Assembly (NCBI GenBank): GCA_028752905.1
Contig: JAQNBH010000010.1
Location: 26,918,832-26,982,831 of the forward strand
Source of the DNA: Cladorhizidae sp. MBARI D1340-BT2
Taxonomy: Eukaryota > Porifera > Demospongiae > Poecilosclerida > Cladorhizidae
DNA length: 64,000 bases
Reading direction: 5' to 3'
Below the pieces are notes generated by a model. The model was not told the origin of the DNA and did not search any database. It saw only the letters and a program-made list of their open reading frames with translations. Below, one piece after another: positions 25,527 through 38,109 of the stretch. Made by a program: the position numbers and the translations under genes. Position 1 is the stretch's first letter. Every line of letters begins with the position of its first letter.

Positions 25527-28500
25527 CTCAGTATTGCATGTGCACATGTAGGCTCAATATTGCATGTGCACATGTAGGCTCAGTATTACATGTGCACATG
25601 TAGGCTCAGTATTGCATGTGCACATGTAGGCTCAGTATTACATGTGCACATGTAGGCTCAGTATTGCATGTGCACATGTAGGCTCAGTATTACATGTGCA
25701 CATGTAGGCTCAGTATTACATGTGCACATGTAGGCTCAGTATTGCATGAGCACATGTAGGCTCAGTATTGCATGTGCACATGTAGGCTCAGTATTACATG
25801 TGCACATGTAGGCTCAGTATTACATGTGCACATGTAGGCTCAGTATTACATGTGCACATGTAGGCTCAGTATTACATGTGCACATGTAGGCTCAGTATTG
25901 CATGTGCACATGTAGGCTCAGTATTACATGTGCACATGTAGCTCAGTATTACATGTGCACATGTAGGCTCAGTATTACATGTGCACATGTAGGCTCAGTA
26001 TTACATGTGCACATGTAGGCTCAGTATTGCATGTGCACATGTAGGCTCAGTATTGCATGTGCACATGTAGGCTCAGTATTACATGTGCACATGTAGGCTC
26101 AGTATTACATGTGCACATGTAGGCTCAGTATTGCATGTGCACATGTAGGCTCAATATTGCATGTGCACATGTAGGCTCAGTATTACATGTGCAGTAGGCT
26201 CAGTATACATGTGCACATGTAGGCCTCAGTATTACATGTGCACATGTAGGCTCAGTATTACATGTGCACATGTAGGCTCAGTATTACATGTGCACATGTA
26301 GGCTCAGTATTGCATGTGCACATGTAGGCTCAGTATTACATGTGCACATGTAGGCTCAGTATTACATGTGCACATGTAGGCTCAGTATTACATGTGCACA
26401 TGTAGGCTCAGTATTACATGTGCACATGTAGGCTCAGTATTACATGTGCACATGTAGGCTCAGTATTGCATGTGCACATGTAGGCCTCAGTATTGCATGT
26501 GCACATGTAGGCTCAGTATTACATGTGCACATGTAGGCTCAGTATTACATGTGCACATGTAGGCTCAGTATTGCATGTGCACATGTAGGCTCAGTATTAC
26601 ATGTGCACATGTAGGCTCAGTATTACATGTGCACATGTAGGCTCAGTATTACATGTGCACATGTAGGCTCAGTATTGCATGTGCACATGTAGGCTCAGTA
26701 TTACATGTGCACATGTAGGCTCAGTAATTACATGTGCACATGTAGGCTCAGTATTACATGTGCACATGTAGGCTCAGTATTACATGTGCACATGTAGGCT
26801 CAGTATTACATGTGCACATGTAGGCTCAGTATTGCATGTGCACATGTAGGCTCAGTATTACATGTGCACATGTAGGCTCAGTATTACATGTGCACATGTA
26901 GGCTCAGTATTACATGTGCACATGTAGGCTCAGTATTACATGTGCACAATGTAGGCTCAGTATTACATGTGCACATGTAGGCTCAGTATTACATGTGCAC
27001 ATGTAGGCTCAGTATTACATGTGCACATGTAGGCTCAGTATTGCATGTGCACATGTAGGCTCAGTATTACATGTGCACATGTAGGCTCAGTATTACATGT
27101 GCTCATGTAGGCTCAGTATTGCATGAGCACATGTAGGCTCAGTATTACATGTGCAACATGTAGGCTCAGTATTATATGTGCACATGTAGGCTCAGTATTA
27201 CATGTGCACATGTAGGCTCAGTATTACATGTGCACATGTAGGCTCAGTATTACATGTGCACATGTAGGCTCAGTATTGCATGAGCACATGTAGGCTCAGT
27301 ATTACATGTGCACATGTAGGCTCAGTATTACATGTGCACATGTAGGCTCAGTATTACATGTGCACATGTAGGCTCAGTATTGCATGTGCACATGTAGGCT
27401 CAGTATTACATGTGCACATGTAGGCTCAGTATTACATGTGCACATGTAGGCTCAGTATTGCATGTGCACATGTAGGCTCAGTATTACATGTGCACATGTA
27501 GGCTCAGTATTACATGTGCACATGTAGGCTCAGTATTGCATGTGCACATGTAGGCTCAGTATTACATGTGCACATGTAGGCTCAGTATTGCATGTGCACA
27601 TGTAGGCTCAGTATTACATGTGCACATGTAGTCTCAGTATTACATGTGCACATGTAGGCTCAGTATTGCATGTGCACATGTAGGCTCAGTATTACATGTG
27701 CACATGTAGGCTCAGTATTACATGTGCACATGTAGGCTCAGTATTACATGTGCACATGTAGGCTCAGTATTACATGTGCACATGTAGGCTCAGTATTGCA
27801 TGTGCACATGTAGGCTCAGTATTACATGTGCACATGTAGGCTCAGTATTACATGTGCACATGTAGGCTCAGTATTACATTGCACATGTAGGCTCAGTATT
27901 ACATGTGCACATGTAGGCTCAGTATTACATGTGCACATGTAGGCTCAGTATTACATGTGCACATGTAGGCTCAGTATTACATGTGCACATGTAGGCTCAG
28001 TATTACATGTGCACATGTAGGCTCAGTATTACATGTGCACATGTAGGCTCAGTATTACATGTGCATGTAGGCTCAGTATTGCATGTGCACATGTAGGCTC
28101 AGTATTACATGTGCACATGTAGGCTCAGTATTACATTGTGCACATGTAGGCTCAGTATTGCATGTGCACATGTAGCTCAGTATTACATGTGCACATGTAG
28201 GCTCAGTATTACATGTGCACATGTAGGCTCAGTATTGACATGTGCACATGTAGGCTCAGTATTACATGTGCACATGTAGGCTCAGTATTACATGTGCACA
28301 TGTAGGCTCAGTATTACATGTGCACATGTAGGCTCAGTATTACATGTGCACATGTAGGCTCAGTATTGCATGTGCACATGTAGGCTCAGTATTACATGTG
28401 CACATGTAGGCTCAGTATTACATGTGCACATGTAGGCTCAGTATTACATGTGCACATGTAGGCTCAGTATTACATGTGCACATGTAGGCTCAGTATTGCA

Positions 28501-31500
28501 TGTGCACATGTAGGCTCAGTATTACATGTGCACATGTAGGCTCAGGTATTACATGTGCACATGTAGGCTCAGTATTACATGTGCACATGTAGGCTCAGTA
28601 TTACATGTGCACATGTAGGCTCAGTATTACATGTGCACATGTAGGCTCAATATTGCATGTGCACATGTAGGCTCAGTATTGCATGTGCACATGTAGGCTC
28701 AGTATTACATGTGCACATGTAGGCTCAGTATTACATGTGCACATGTAGGCTCAGTATTACATGTGCACATGTAGGCTCAGTATTACATGTGCACATGTAG
28801 GCTCAGTATTGCATGTGCACATGTAGGCTCAGTATTACATGTGCACATGTAGGCTCAGTATTACATGAGCACATGTAGGCTCAGTATTACATGTGCACAT
28901 GTAGGCTCAGTATTACATGTGCACATGTAGGCTCATATTTCATGTGCACATGTAGGCTCAGTATTGCATGTGCACATGTAGGCTCAGTATTACATGTGCA
29001 CATGTAGGCTCAGTATTACATGTGCACATGTAGGCTCAGTAATTGCATGTGCACATGTAGGCTCAGTATTACATGAGCACATGTAGGCTCAGTATTACAT
29101 GTGCACATGTAGGCTCAGTATTACATGTGCACATGTAGGCTCAGTATTACATGTGCAACATGTAGGCTCAATATTGCATGTGCACATGTAGGCTCAGTAT
29201 TGCATGTGCACATGTAGGCTCAGTATTACATGTGCACATGTAGGCTCAGTATTACATGTGCACATGTAGGCTCAGTATTACATGTGCACATGTAGGCTCA
29301 ATATTGCATGTGCACATGTAGGCTCAGTATTACATGTGCACATGTAGGCTCAGTATTGCATGAGCACATGTAGGCTCAGTAGTTACATGTGCACAATGTA
29401 GGCTCAGTATTACATGTGCACATGTAGGCTCAGTATTGCATGTGCACATGTAGGCTCAGTATTACATGTGCACATGTAGGCTCAGTATTACATGTGCACA
29501 TGTAGGCTCAATATTGCATGTGCACATGTAGGCTCAGTATTGCATGTGCACATGTAGGCTCAGTATTACATGTGCACATGTAGGCTCAGTATTACATGTG
29601 CACATGTAGGCTCAGTATTACATGTGCACATGTAGGCTCAGTATTACATGTGCACATGTAGGCTCAGTATTACATGGTGCACATGTAGGCTCAGTATTAC
29701 ATGAGCACATGTAGGCTCAGTATTGCTTGTGCACATGTAGGCTCAGTATTACATGTGCACATGTAGGCTCAGTATTACATGTGCACATGTAGGCTCAGTA
29801 TTACATGTGCACATGTAGGCTCAGTATTACATGTGCCACATGTAGGCTCAGTATTACATGTGCACATGTAGGCTCAGTATTGCATGTGCACATGTAGGCT
29901 CAGTATTACATGTGCACATGTAGGCTCAGTATTGCATGTGCAAATGTAGGCTCAGTATTAACATGTGCACATGTAGGCTCAGTATTGTATGTGCACATGT
30001 AGGCTCAGTATTACATGTGCACATGTAGGCTCAGTATTGCATGTGCACATGTAGGCTCAGTATTACATGTGCACATGTAGGCTCAGTATTACATGTGCAC
30101 ATGTAGGCTCAGTATTACATGTGCACATGTAGGCTCAGTATTGCATGTGCACATGTAGCTCAGTATTGCATGGTCACATGTAGGCTCAGTATTACATGTG
30201 CACATGTAGGCTCAGTATTACATGTGCACATGTAGGCTCAGTATTACATGTGCACATGTAGGCTCAGTTTGTACATGGCCATGAGGCTCAGTATTACATG
30301 TGCACATGTAGGCTCAGTATTACATGTGCACATGTAGGCTCAGTATTACATGTGCACATGTAGGCTCAGTATTACATGTGCACATGTAGGCTCAGTATTA
30401 CATGTGCACATGTAGGCTCAGTATTACATGTGCACATGTAGGCTCAGTAATTGCATGTGCACATGTAGGCTCAGTATTGCATGTGCACATGTAGGCTCAG
30501 TATTACATGTGCACATGTAGGCTCAGTATGACATGTGCACATGTAGGCTCAGTATTACATGTGCACATGTAGGCTCAGTAGTATTGCATGTGCACATGTA
30601 GGCTCAAGTATTGCATGTGCACATGTAGGCTCAGTATTGCATGTGCACATGTAGGCTCAGTATTACATGTGCACATGTAGGCTCAGTATTACATGTGCAC
30701 ATGTAGGCTCAGTATTACATGTGCACATGTAGGCTCAGTATTACATGAGCACATGTAGGCTCAGTATTACATGTGCACATGTAGGCTCAGTATTACAGTG
30801 TGCACATGTAGGCTCAGTATTACATGTGCACATGTAGCTCAGTATTACATGTGCACATGTAGGCTCAGTATGAACATGTGCACTTGTAGGCTCAGTATTA
30901 CATGTGCACATGTAGGCTCAGTATTGCATGTGCACATGTAGGCTCAGTATTGCATGGTCACATGTAGGCCATTCAGTCATTAGCTCAGTATTCATGTGCA
31001 CATGTAGCTCAGTATTACATGTGCACATGTAGGCTCAGTATTACATGTGCACATGTAGGCTCAGTATTACATGTGCACATGTAGAGCTCANNNNNNNNNN
31101 NNNNNNNNNNNNNNNNNNNNNNNNNNNNNNNNNNNNNNNNNNNNNNNNNNNNNNNNNNNNNNNNNNNNNNNNNNNNNNNNNNNNNNNNNNCACATGTAGG
31201 CTCAGTATTGCATGTGCACATGTAGGCTCAGTATTGCATGTGCACATGTAGGCTCAGTATTGCATGTGCACATGTAGGCTCAGTATTACATGTGCACATG
31301 TAGGCTCAGTATTACATGTGCACATGTAGGCTCAGTATTACATGTGCACATGTAGGCTCAGTATTACATGTGCACATGTAGGCTCAGTATTACATGTGCA
31401 CATGTAGGCTCAGTATTACATGTGCACATGTAGGCTCAGTATTGCATGTGCACATGTAGGCTCAGTATTACATGTGCACATGTAGGCTCAGTATTACATG

Positions 31501-34500
31501 TGCACATGTAGGCTCAGTATTACATGTGCACATGTAGGCTCAGTATTGCATGTGCACATGTAGGCTCAGTATTACATGTGCACATGTAGGCTCAGTATTA
31601 CATGTGCACATGTAGGCTCAGTATTGCATGTGCACATGTAGGCTCAGTATTACATGTGCACATGTAGGCTCAGTATTGCATGTGCACATGTAGGCTCAGT
31701 ATTGCATGTGCAGTAGGCTCAGTATTGCATGTGCAGTAGGCTCAGTATTACATGTGCACATGTAGGCTCAGTATTACATGTGCACATGTAGGCTCAGTAT
31801 TACATGTGCACATGTAGGCTCAGTATTACATGTGCACATGTAGGCTCAGTATTACATGTGCACATGTAGGCTCAGTATTGCATGTGCACATGTAGGCTCA
31901 GTATTACATGTGCACATGTAGGCTCAGTATTGCATGTGCACATGTAGGCTCAGTATTACATGTGCACATGTAGGCTCAGTATTACATGTGCACATGTAGG
32001 CTCAGTATTGCATGTGCACATGTAGGCTCAGTATTACATGTGCACATGTAGGCTCAGTATTGCATGTGCACATGTAGGCTCAGTATTACATGTGCACATG
32101 TAGGCTCAGTATTACATGTGCACATGTAGGCTCAGTATTACATGTGCACATGTAGGCTCAGTATTACATGTGCACACGTAGGCTCAGTATTACATGTGCA
32201 CACGTAGGCTCAGTATTACATGTGCACATGTAGGCTCAGTATTACATGTGCACATGTAGGCTCAGTATTGCATGTGCACATGTAGGCTCAGTATTGCATG
32301 TGCACATGTAGGCTCAGTATTACATGTGCACATGTAGGCTCAGTATTACATGTGCACATGTAGGCTCAGTATTGCATGTGCACATGTAGGCTCAGTATTA
32401 CATGTGCACATGTAGGCTCAGTATTACATGTGCACATGTAGGCTCAGTATTGCATGTGCACATGTAGGCTCAGTATTGCATGGTCACATGTAGGCTCAGT
32501 ATTACATGTGCACATGTAGGCTCAGTATTGCATGTGCAGTAGGCTCAGTATTACATGTGCACATGTAGGCTCAGTATTACATGTGCACATGTAGGCTCAG
32601 TATTACATGTGCACATGTAGGCTCAGTATTACATGTGCACATGTAGGCTCAGTATTACATGTGCACATGTAGGCTCAGTATTACATGTGCACATGTAGGC
32701 TCAGTATTGCATGTGCACATGTAGGCTCAGTATTACATGTGCACATGTAGGCTCAGTATTACATGTGCACATGTAGGCTCAGTATTACATGTGCACATGT
32801 AGGCTCAGTATTACATGTGCACATGTAGGCTCAGTATTACATGTGCACATGTAGGCTCAGTATTACATGTGCACATGTAGGCTCAGTATTACATGTGCAC
32901 ATGTAGGCTCAGTATTACATGTGCACATGTAGGCTCAGTATTGCATGTGCACATGTAGGCTCAGTATTGCATGTGCACATGTAGGCTCAGTATTACATGT
33001 GCACATGTAGGCTCAGTATTGCATGTGCACATGTAGGCTCAGTATTGCATGTGCACATGTAGGCTCAGTATTACATGTGCACATGTAGGCTCAGTATTAC
33101 ATGTGCACATGTAGGCTCAGTATTGCATGTGCACATGTAGGCTCAGTATTACATGTGCACATGTAGGCTCAGTATTACATGTGCACATGTAGGCTCAGTA
33201 TTGCATGTGCACATGTAGGCTCAGTATTACATGTGCACATGTAGGCTCAGTATTGTATGTGCACATGTAGGCTCAGTATTACATGTGCACATGTAGGCTC
33301 AGTATTACATGTGCACATGTAGGCTCAGTATTACATGTGCACATGTAGGCTCAGTATTACATGTGCACATGTAGGCTCAGTATTGCATGTGCACATGTAG
33401 GCTCAGTATTACATGTGCACATGTAGGCTCAGTATTACATGTGCACATGTAGGCTCAGTATTACATGTGCACATGTAGGCTCAGTATTACATGTGCACAT
33501 GTAGGCTCAGTATTGCATGTGCACATGTAGGCTCAGTATTACATGTGCACATGTAGGCTCAGTATTGCATGTGCACATGTAGGCTCAGTATTACATGTGC
33601 ACATGTAGGCTCAGTATTACATGTGCACATGTAGGCTCAGTATTGCATGTGCACATGTAGGCTCAGTATTACATGTGCACATGTAGGCTCAGTATTACAT
33701 GTGCACATGTAGTCTCAGTATTGCATGTGCACATGTAGGCTCAGTATTACATGTGCACATGTAGGCTCAGTATTGCATGTGCACATGTAGGCTCAGTATT
33801 ACATGTGCACATGTAGGCTCAGTATTACATGAGCACATGTAGGCTCAGTATTACATGTGCACATGTAGGCTCAGTATTACATGAGCACATGTAGGCTCAG
33901 TATTACATGTGCACATGTAGGCTCAGTATTACATGTGCACATGTAGGCTCAGTATTGCATGTGCACATGTAGGCTCAGTATTGCATGTGCACATGTAGGC
34001 TCAGTATTGCATGTGCACATGTAGGCTCAGTATTGCATGTGCACATGTAGGCTCAGTATTGCATGTGCACATGTAGGCTCAGTATTGCATGTGCACATGT
34101 AGGCTCAGTATTACATGTGCACATGTAGGCTCAGTATTACATGTGCACATGTAGGCTCAGTATTACATGTGCACATGTAGGCTCAGTATTACATGTGCAC
34201 ATGTAGGCTCAGTATTGCATGTGCACATGTAGGCTCAGTATTGCATGTGCACATGTAGGCTCAGTATTACATGTGCACATGTAGGCTCAGTATTACATGT
34301 GCACATGTAGGCTCAGTATTACATGTGCACATGTAGGCTCAGTATTACATGTGCACATGTAGGCTCAGTATTACATGTGCACATGTAGGCTCAGTATTGC
34401 ATGTGCACATGTAGGCTCAGTATTGCATGTGCACATGTAGGCTCAGTATTGCATGTGCACATGTAGGCTCAGTATTACATGTGCACATGTAGGCTCAGTA

Positions 34501-35116
34501 TTACATGTGCACATGTAGGCTCAGTATTACATGTGCACATGTAGGCTCAGTATTACATGTGCACATGTAGGCTCAGTATTGCATGTGCACATGTAGGCTC
34601 AGTATTGCATGTGCACATGTAGGCTCAGTATTGCATGTGCACATGTAGGCTCAGTATTGCATGTGCACATGTAGGCTCAGTATTGCATGTGCACATGTAG
34701 GCTCAGTATTGCATGTGCACATGTAGGCTCAGTATTGCATGTGCACATGTAGGCTCAGTATTGCATGTGCACATGTAGGCTCAGTATTGCATGTGCACAT
34801 GTAGGCTCAGTATTGCATGTGCACATGTAGGCTCAGTATTGCATGTGCACATGTAGGCTCAGTATTGCATGTGCACATGTAGGCTCAGTATTGCATGTGC
34901 ACATGTAGGCTCAGTATTACATGTGCACATGTAGGCTCAGTATTACATGTGCACATGTAGGCTCAGTATTACATGTGCACATGTAGGCTCAGTATTACAT
35001 GTGCACATGTAGGCTCAGTATTACATGTGCACATGTAGGCTCAGTATTACATGTGCACATGTAGGCTCAGTATTACATGTGCACATGTAGGCTCAGTATT
35101 ACATGTGCACATGTAT
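25527..35116. repeat. 9.6-kb satellite, 26-bp unit with a 16-bp perfect palindrome
   Basis: Unit: GGCTCAGTAT plus TACATGTGCACATGTA, the latter exactly self-complementary. About 370 units by length, interrupted by a 100-N gap at 31091-31190. A single position alternates between A (TTACATG) and G (TTGCATG). The G form shortens the palindrome to 12 bp. Other variants are GAGCAC, CACGTA and GTAGTCTC. Runs of one form occur, notably 13 successive G units at about 34581-34893, followed by A units only to the end. No open frame of substance. Confidence 0.99.
31091..31190. other. assembly gap (100 N)
   Basis: Exactly 100 N inside the satellite, the usual placeholder for a gap of unknown size, so the true array length is not known. 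Confidence 0.99.
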
Positions 35117-35485
35117 GGCTACACCACTTACACATGGCAGGGATAGGTAGTGGCTTGCATGCACACTGATGTTGAATGGGTTGCACACACCGCTGGTTTC
35201 TTTCCCCAGAAGGTTCTCTCTCGTGTACAACACGATAACCTATCTCCAACAAAGCCACTAACAAACTACTGTATGTAAACATGAGGGGGCATGAAACATG
35301 GTGGGGCATGAAACATGGGGGGGCATGATGTAAACATGAGGGGGCATGAAACATGGTGGGGCATGAAACATGGGGGGGCATGATGCATCAAAGACTCGGA
35401 ACACCCCAGCGATCTGCTATAATGAACTTTGGTTGCAATGAAAGTATCTACTAAAATCTTGAATTCCTGGAGATCTCCATCCTCA
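35117..35485. other. spacer with a short direct repeat
   Basis: Two copies of a roughly 58-bp segment (TGTAAACATGAGGGGGCATG ... GGGGGGGCATGA) at about 35273-35383. No gene recognised. Confidence 0.6.
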
Positions 35486-36299
35486 CCCATAATGAGATGT
35501 CACTCATCACACCACCTCACCAGCCTCACCCATAATGAGATGTCACTCTTCACACCTCACCATCCTCACCCATAATGAGGTGTCACTCCACCTCACCATA
35601 ATGAGATACCTCACCATAATGAGATGTCACTCATCACTCCACCTCACCAGCCTCACCCATAATGAGGTGTCACTCTTCACTCCACCTCACCATCCTCACC
35701 CATAATGAGGTGTCACTCTTCACTCCACCTCACCATCCTCACCCATAATGAGGTGTCACTCTTCACTCCACCTCACCAGCCTCACCCATAATGAGGTGTC
35801 ACTCTTCACTCCACCTCACCAGCCTCACCCATAATGAGGTGTCACTCTTCACTCCACCTCACCAACCTCACCCATAATGAGGTGTCACCCTTCACTCCAC
35901 CTCACCATCCTCACCCATAATGAGGTGTCACTCTTCACTCCACCTCACCAGCCTCACCCATAATGAGGTGTCACTCTTCACTCCACCTCACCATCCTCAC
36001 CCATAATGAGGTGTCACTCTTCACTCCACCTCACCATCCTCACCCATAATGAGGTGTCACTCTTCACTCCACCTCACCAGCCTCACCCATAATGAGGTGT
36101 CACCCTTCACTCCACCTCACCATCCTCACCCATAATGAGGTGTCACTCTTCACTCCACCTCACCAACCTCACCCATAATGAGGTGTCACTCCTCACACCT
36201 CACCAGCCTCACCCATAATGAGGTGTCACACCTCACCAGCCTCACCATCCTCACCCATAATGAGGTGTCACTCCACCTCACCAGCCTCACCCACAGTCA
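35486..36299. repeat. minisatellite, 43-bp unit, about 19 copies
   Basis: Unit contains CACCTCACCATCCTCACCC, ATAATGAGGTGTCACTC and TTCACTC. Edge copies are shortened, and CATCC/CAGCC/CAACC variants alternate. Confidence 0.97.
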
Positions 36300-36354
36300 G
36301 ATGTATCTACTGGTGCTGAATATTCAATAAATTACCGTTGTGATCTTCAAAATT

Positions 36355-36820
36355 CTTGGGGGGAACACTGGTGTGTATGCAGGTGTATAATGGCTTAGCA
36401 ACCAACCCTTGGGGGGAATACTGGTGTGTATGCAGGTGTATAATGGCCTAGCAACCAACCCTTGGGGGGAACACTGGTGTGTATGCAGGTGTATAATGGC
36501 CTAGCAACAACCCTTGGGGGGAACACTGGTGTGTATGCAGGTGTATAATGGCCTAGCAACAACCCTTGGGGGGAACACTGGTGTGTATGCAGGTGTATAA
36601 TGGCCTAGCAACCAACCCTTGGGGGGAACACTGGTGTGTATGCAGGTGTATAATGGCCTAGCAACCAACCCTAGGGGGGAACACTGATGTGTATGCAGGT
36701 GTATAATGGCCTAGCAACCAACCCTAGGGGGGAACACTGGTGTGTATGCAGGTGTACCTAGCAACCAACCTTAGGGGGGAACACTGGTGTGTATGCAGGT
36801 GTATAATGGCCTAGCAAGAA
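36355..36820. repeat. minisatellite, 54-bp unit, about 9 copies
   Basis: Unit contains TTGGGGGGAACACTGGTGTG, TATGCAGGTGTATAATGG and CCTAGCAACCAACCC. It ends 67 bp before the LSM7 start codon, so it occupies the proximal upstream region of that gene. Confidence 0.97.
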
Positions 36821-36886
36821 CAATCTAGGATGAGTAGAGATCAATTGTGTTTGTTGTCCCTTCCTCCCTCCTCAATCTCTGTCTCC

Positions 36887-38064
36887 ATGGCAACACATGT
36901 GAAGGCACCGCCAGAGAAGAGACAGAAGAAGGAGACACTGTTGAGTTCAGAATTAGGGAAGTACCTCGACAAGAAGGTCCGTGTGAAATTCCAAGGTGGA
37001 AGAGAAGGTATGAAGTTTACTTCCTGCTTGAAGGGAGGGATGTCCAGGTTGTCCACACTGCAACTAAACTGATCTGCATTAATGCATGTTGGGTCATAGG
37101 AAAAAACTCCCTAGTTAATGCACATTCGTCACCACACTAGCACCGAAATAAACTGTATGAAACAAAAATAATCAGCCTACTAAAGTCAGTCGAGACCTAC
37201 AGATGCACAGGAAACATTTTCTGCAGAGAAGGAAGAGGAGAGCTGAGGGAATGGCAGAACCAACGAAGGTTGTGTCTGCACGAACTTCAGAAGTCCAGAT
37301 GCAGGGTGTATGCAACAGTTCTCTAGCTATGTAGGTGCTCTAGCTAGCCACTCTAGCTGGCCACTCTAGCTGGCCACTCTAGCTGGCCACTCTAGCTGGC
37401 CACTCTAGCTAGCCACTCTAGCTAGCCATTTTGGCTGCAGGTCACAGATGTACAGCTTGCTCCAAAGTTCCCAACTGCAGCATCACGAGGACATGAGTGA
37501 TCTTTTCAATGCACTCATGTAGATATCTGAATGCTTTAATTTATGATTCGACTCAAACCACCTATTGAGGTGGACCAGATTAATGCGCATTATTTTAATT
37601 CAAATTCAGTGTGGATGCAACCGATGTGAATTAATGCAAGTTAGCTTCTGCAGTGTGGACATGCATTTAGATTCTAGGATACCTCTGTGTGCTAAGGCTG
37701 GGGGTGTTCTTAGGGTTAGGATAAGGAAAGCGTTAAAGCTTGGGGTATCTAAGGCTAAGGCAAGTACTGAGGCTAGGTGTGGATGCTCTAAGGCTAGGAC
37801 TAATGCTTGGTGTAATCTAGGGTTAGGTGGTTCTCTACTGTACAGCAATGGCGGATATCCATGGATGGTCCAACAAAGAAACGATGAGATTTGTTGCTTA
37901 TTGCATCATTAAAAGTAGTCCCTTAATTTTTTACTTGTTGATTTATTATTGTTGTTGGTGGTGGCGTAGGTGTTGTTGTTATTATTATTAATATTATTGT
38001 TGTTGTTATTATTATTACATTATTTTATTTGTTTGTTTATTTTTGTATTTATTTATTATTATTA

Positions 38065-38109
<45 letters not shown>

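Noticed and set aside
25527..35116. CRISPR array
   Set aside because: Units are contiguous with no unique spacers, no cas genes, and the context is clearly eukaryotic; this is a satellite.
37700..37830. Interstitial telomere (TTAGGG repeats)
   Set aside because: Only two short TTAGGGTTAGG-like words within degenerate AAGGCTAGG sequence; too little for a telomere relic.
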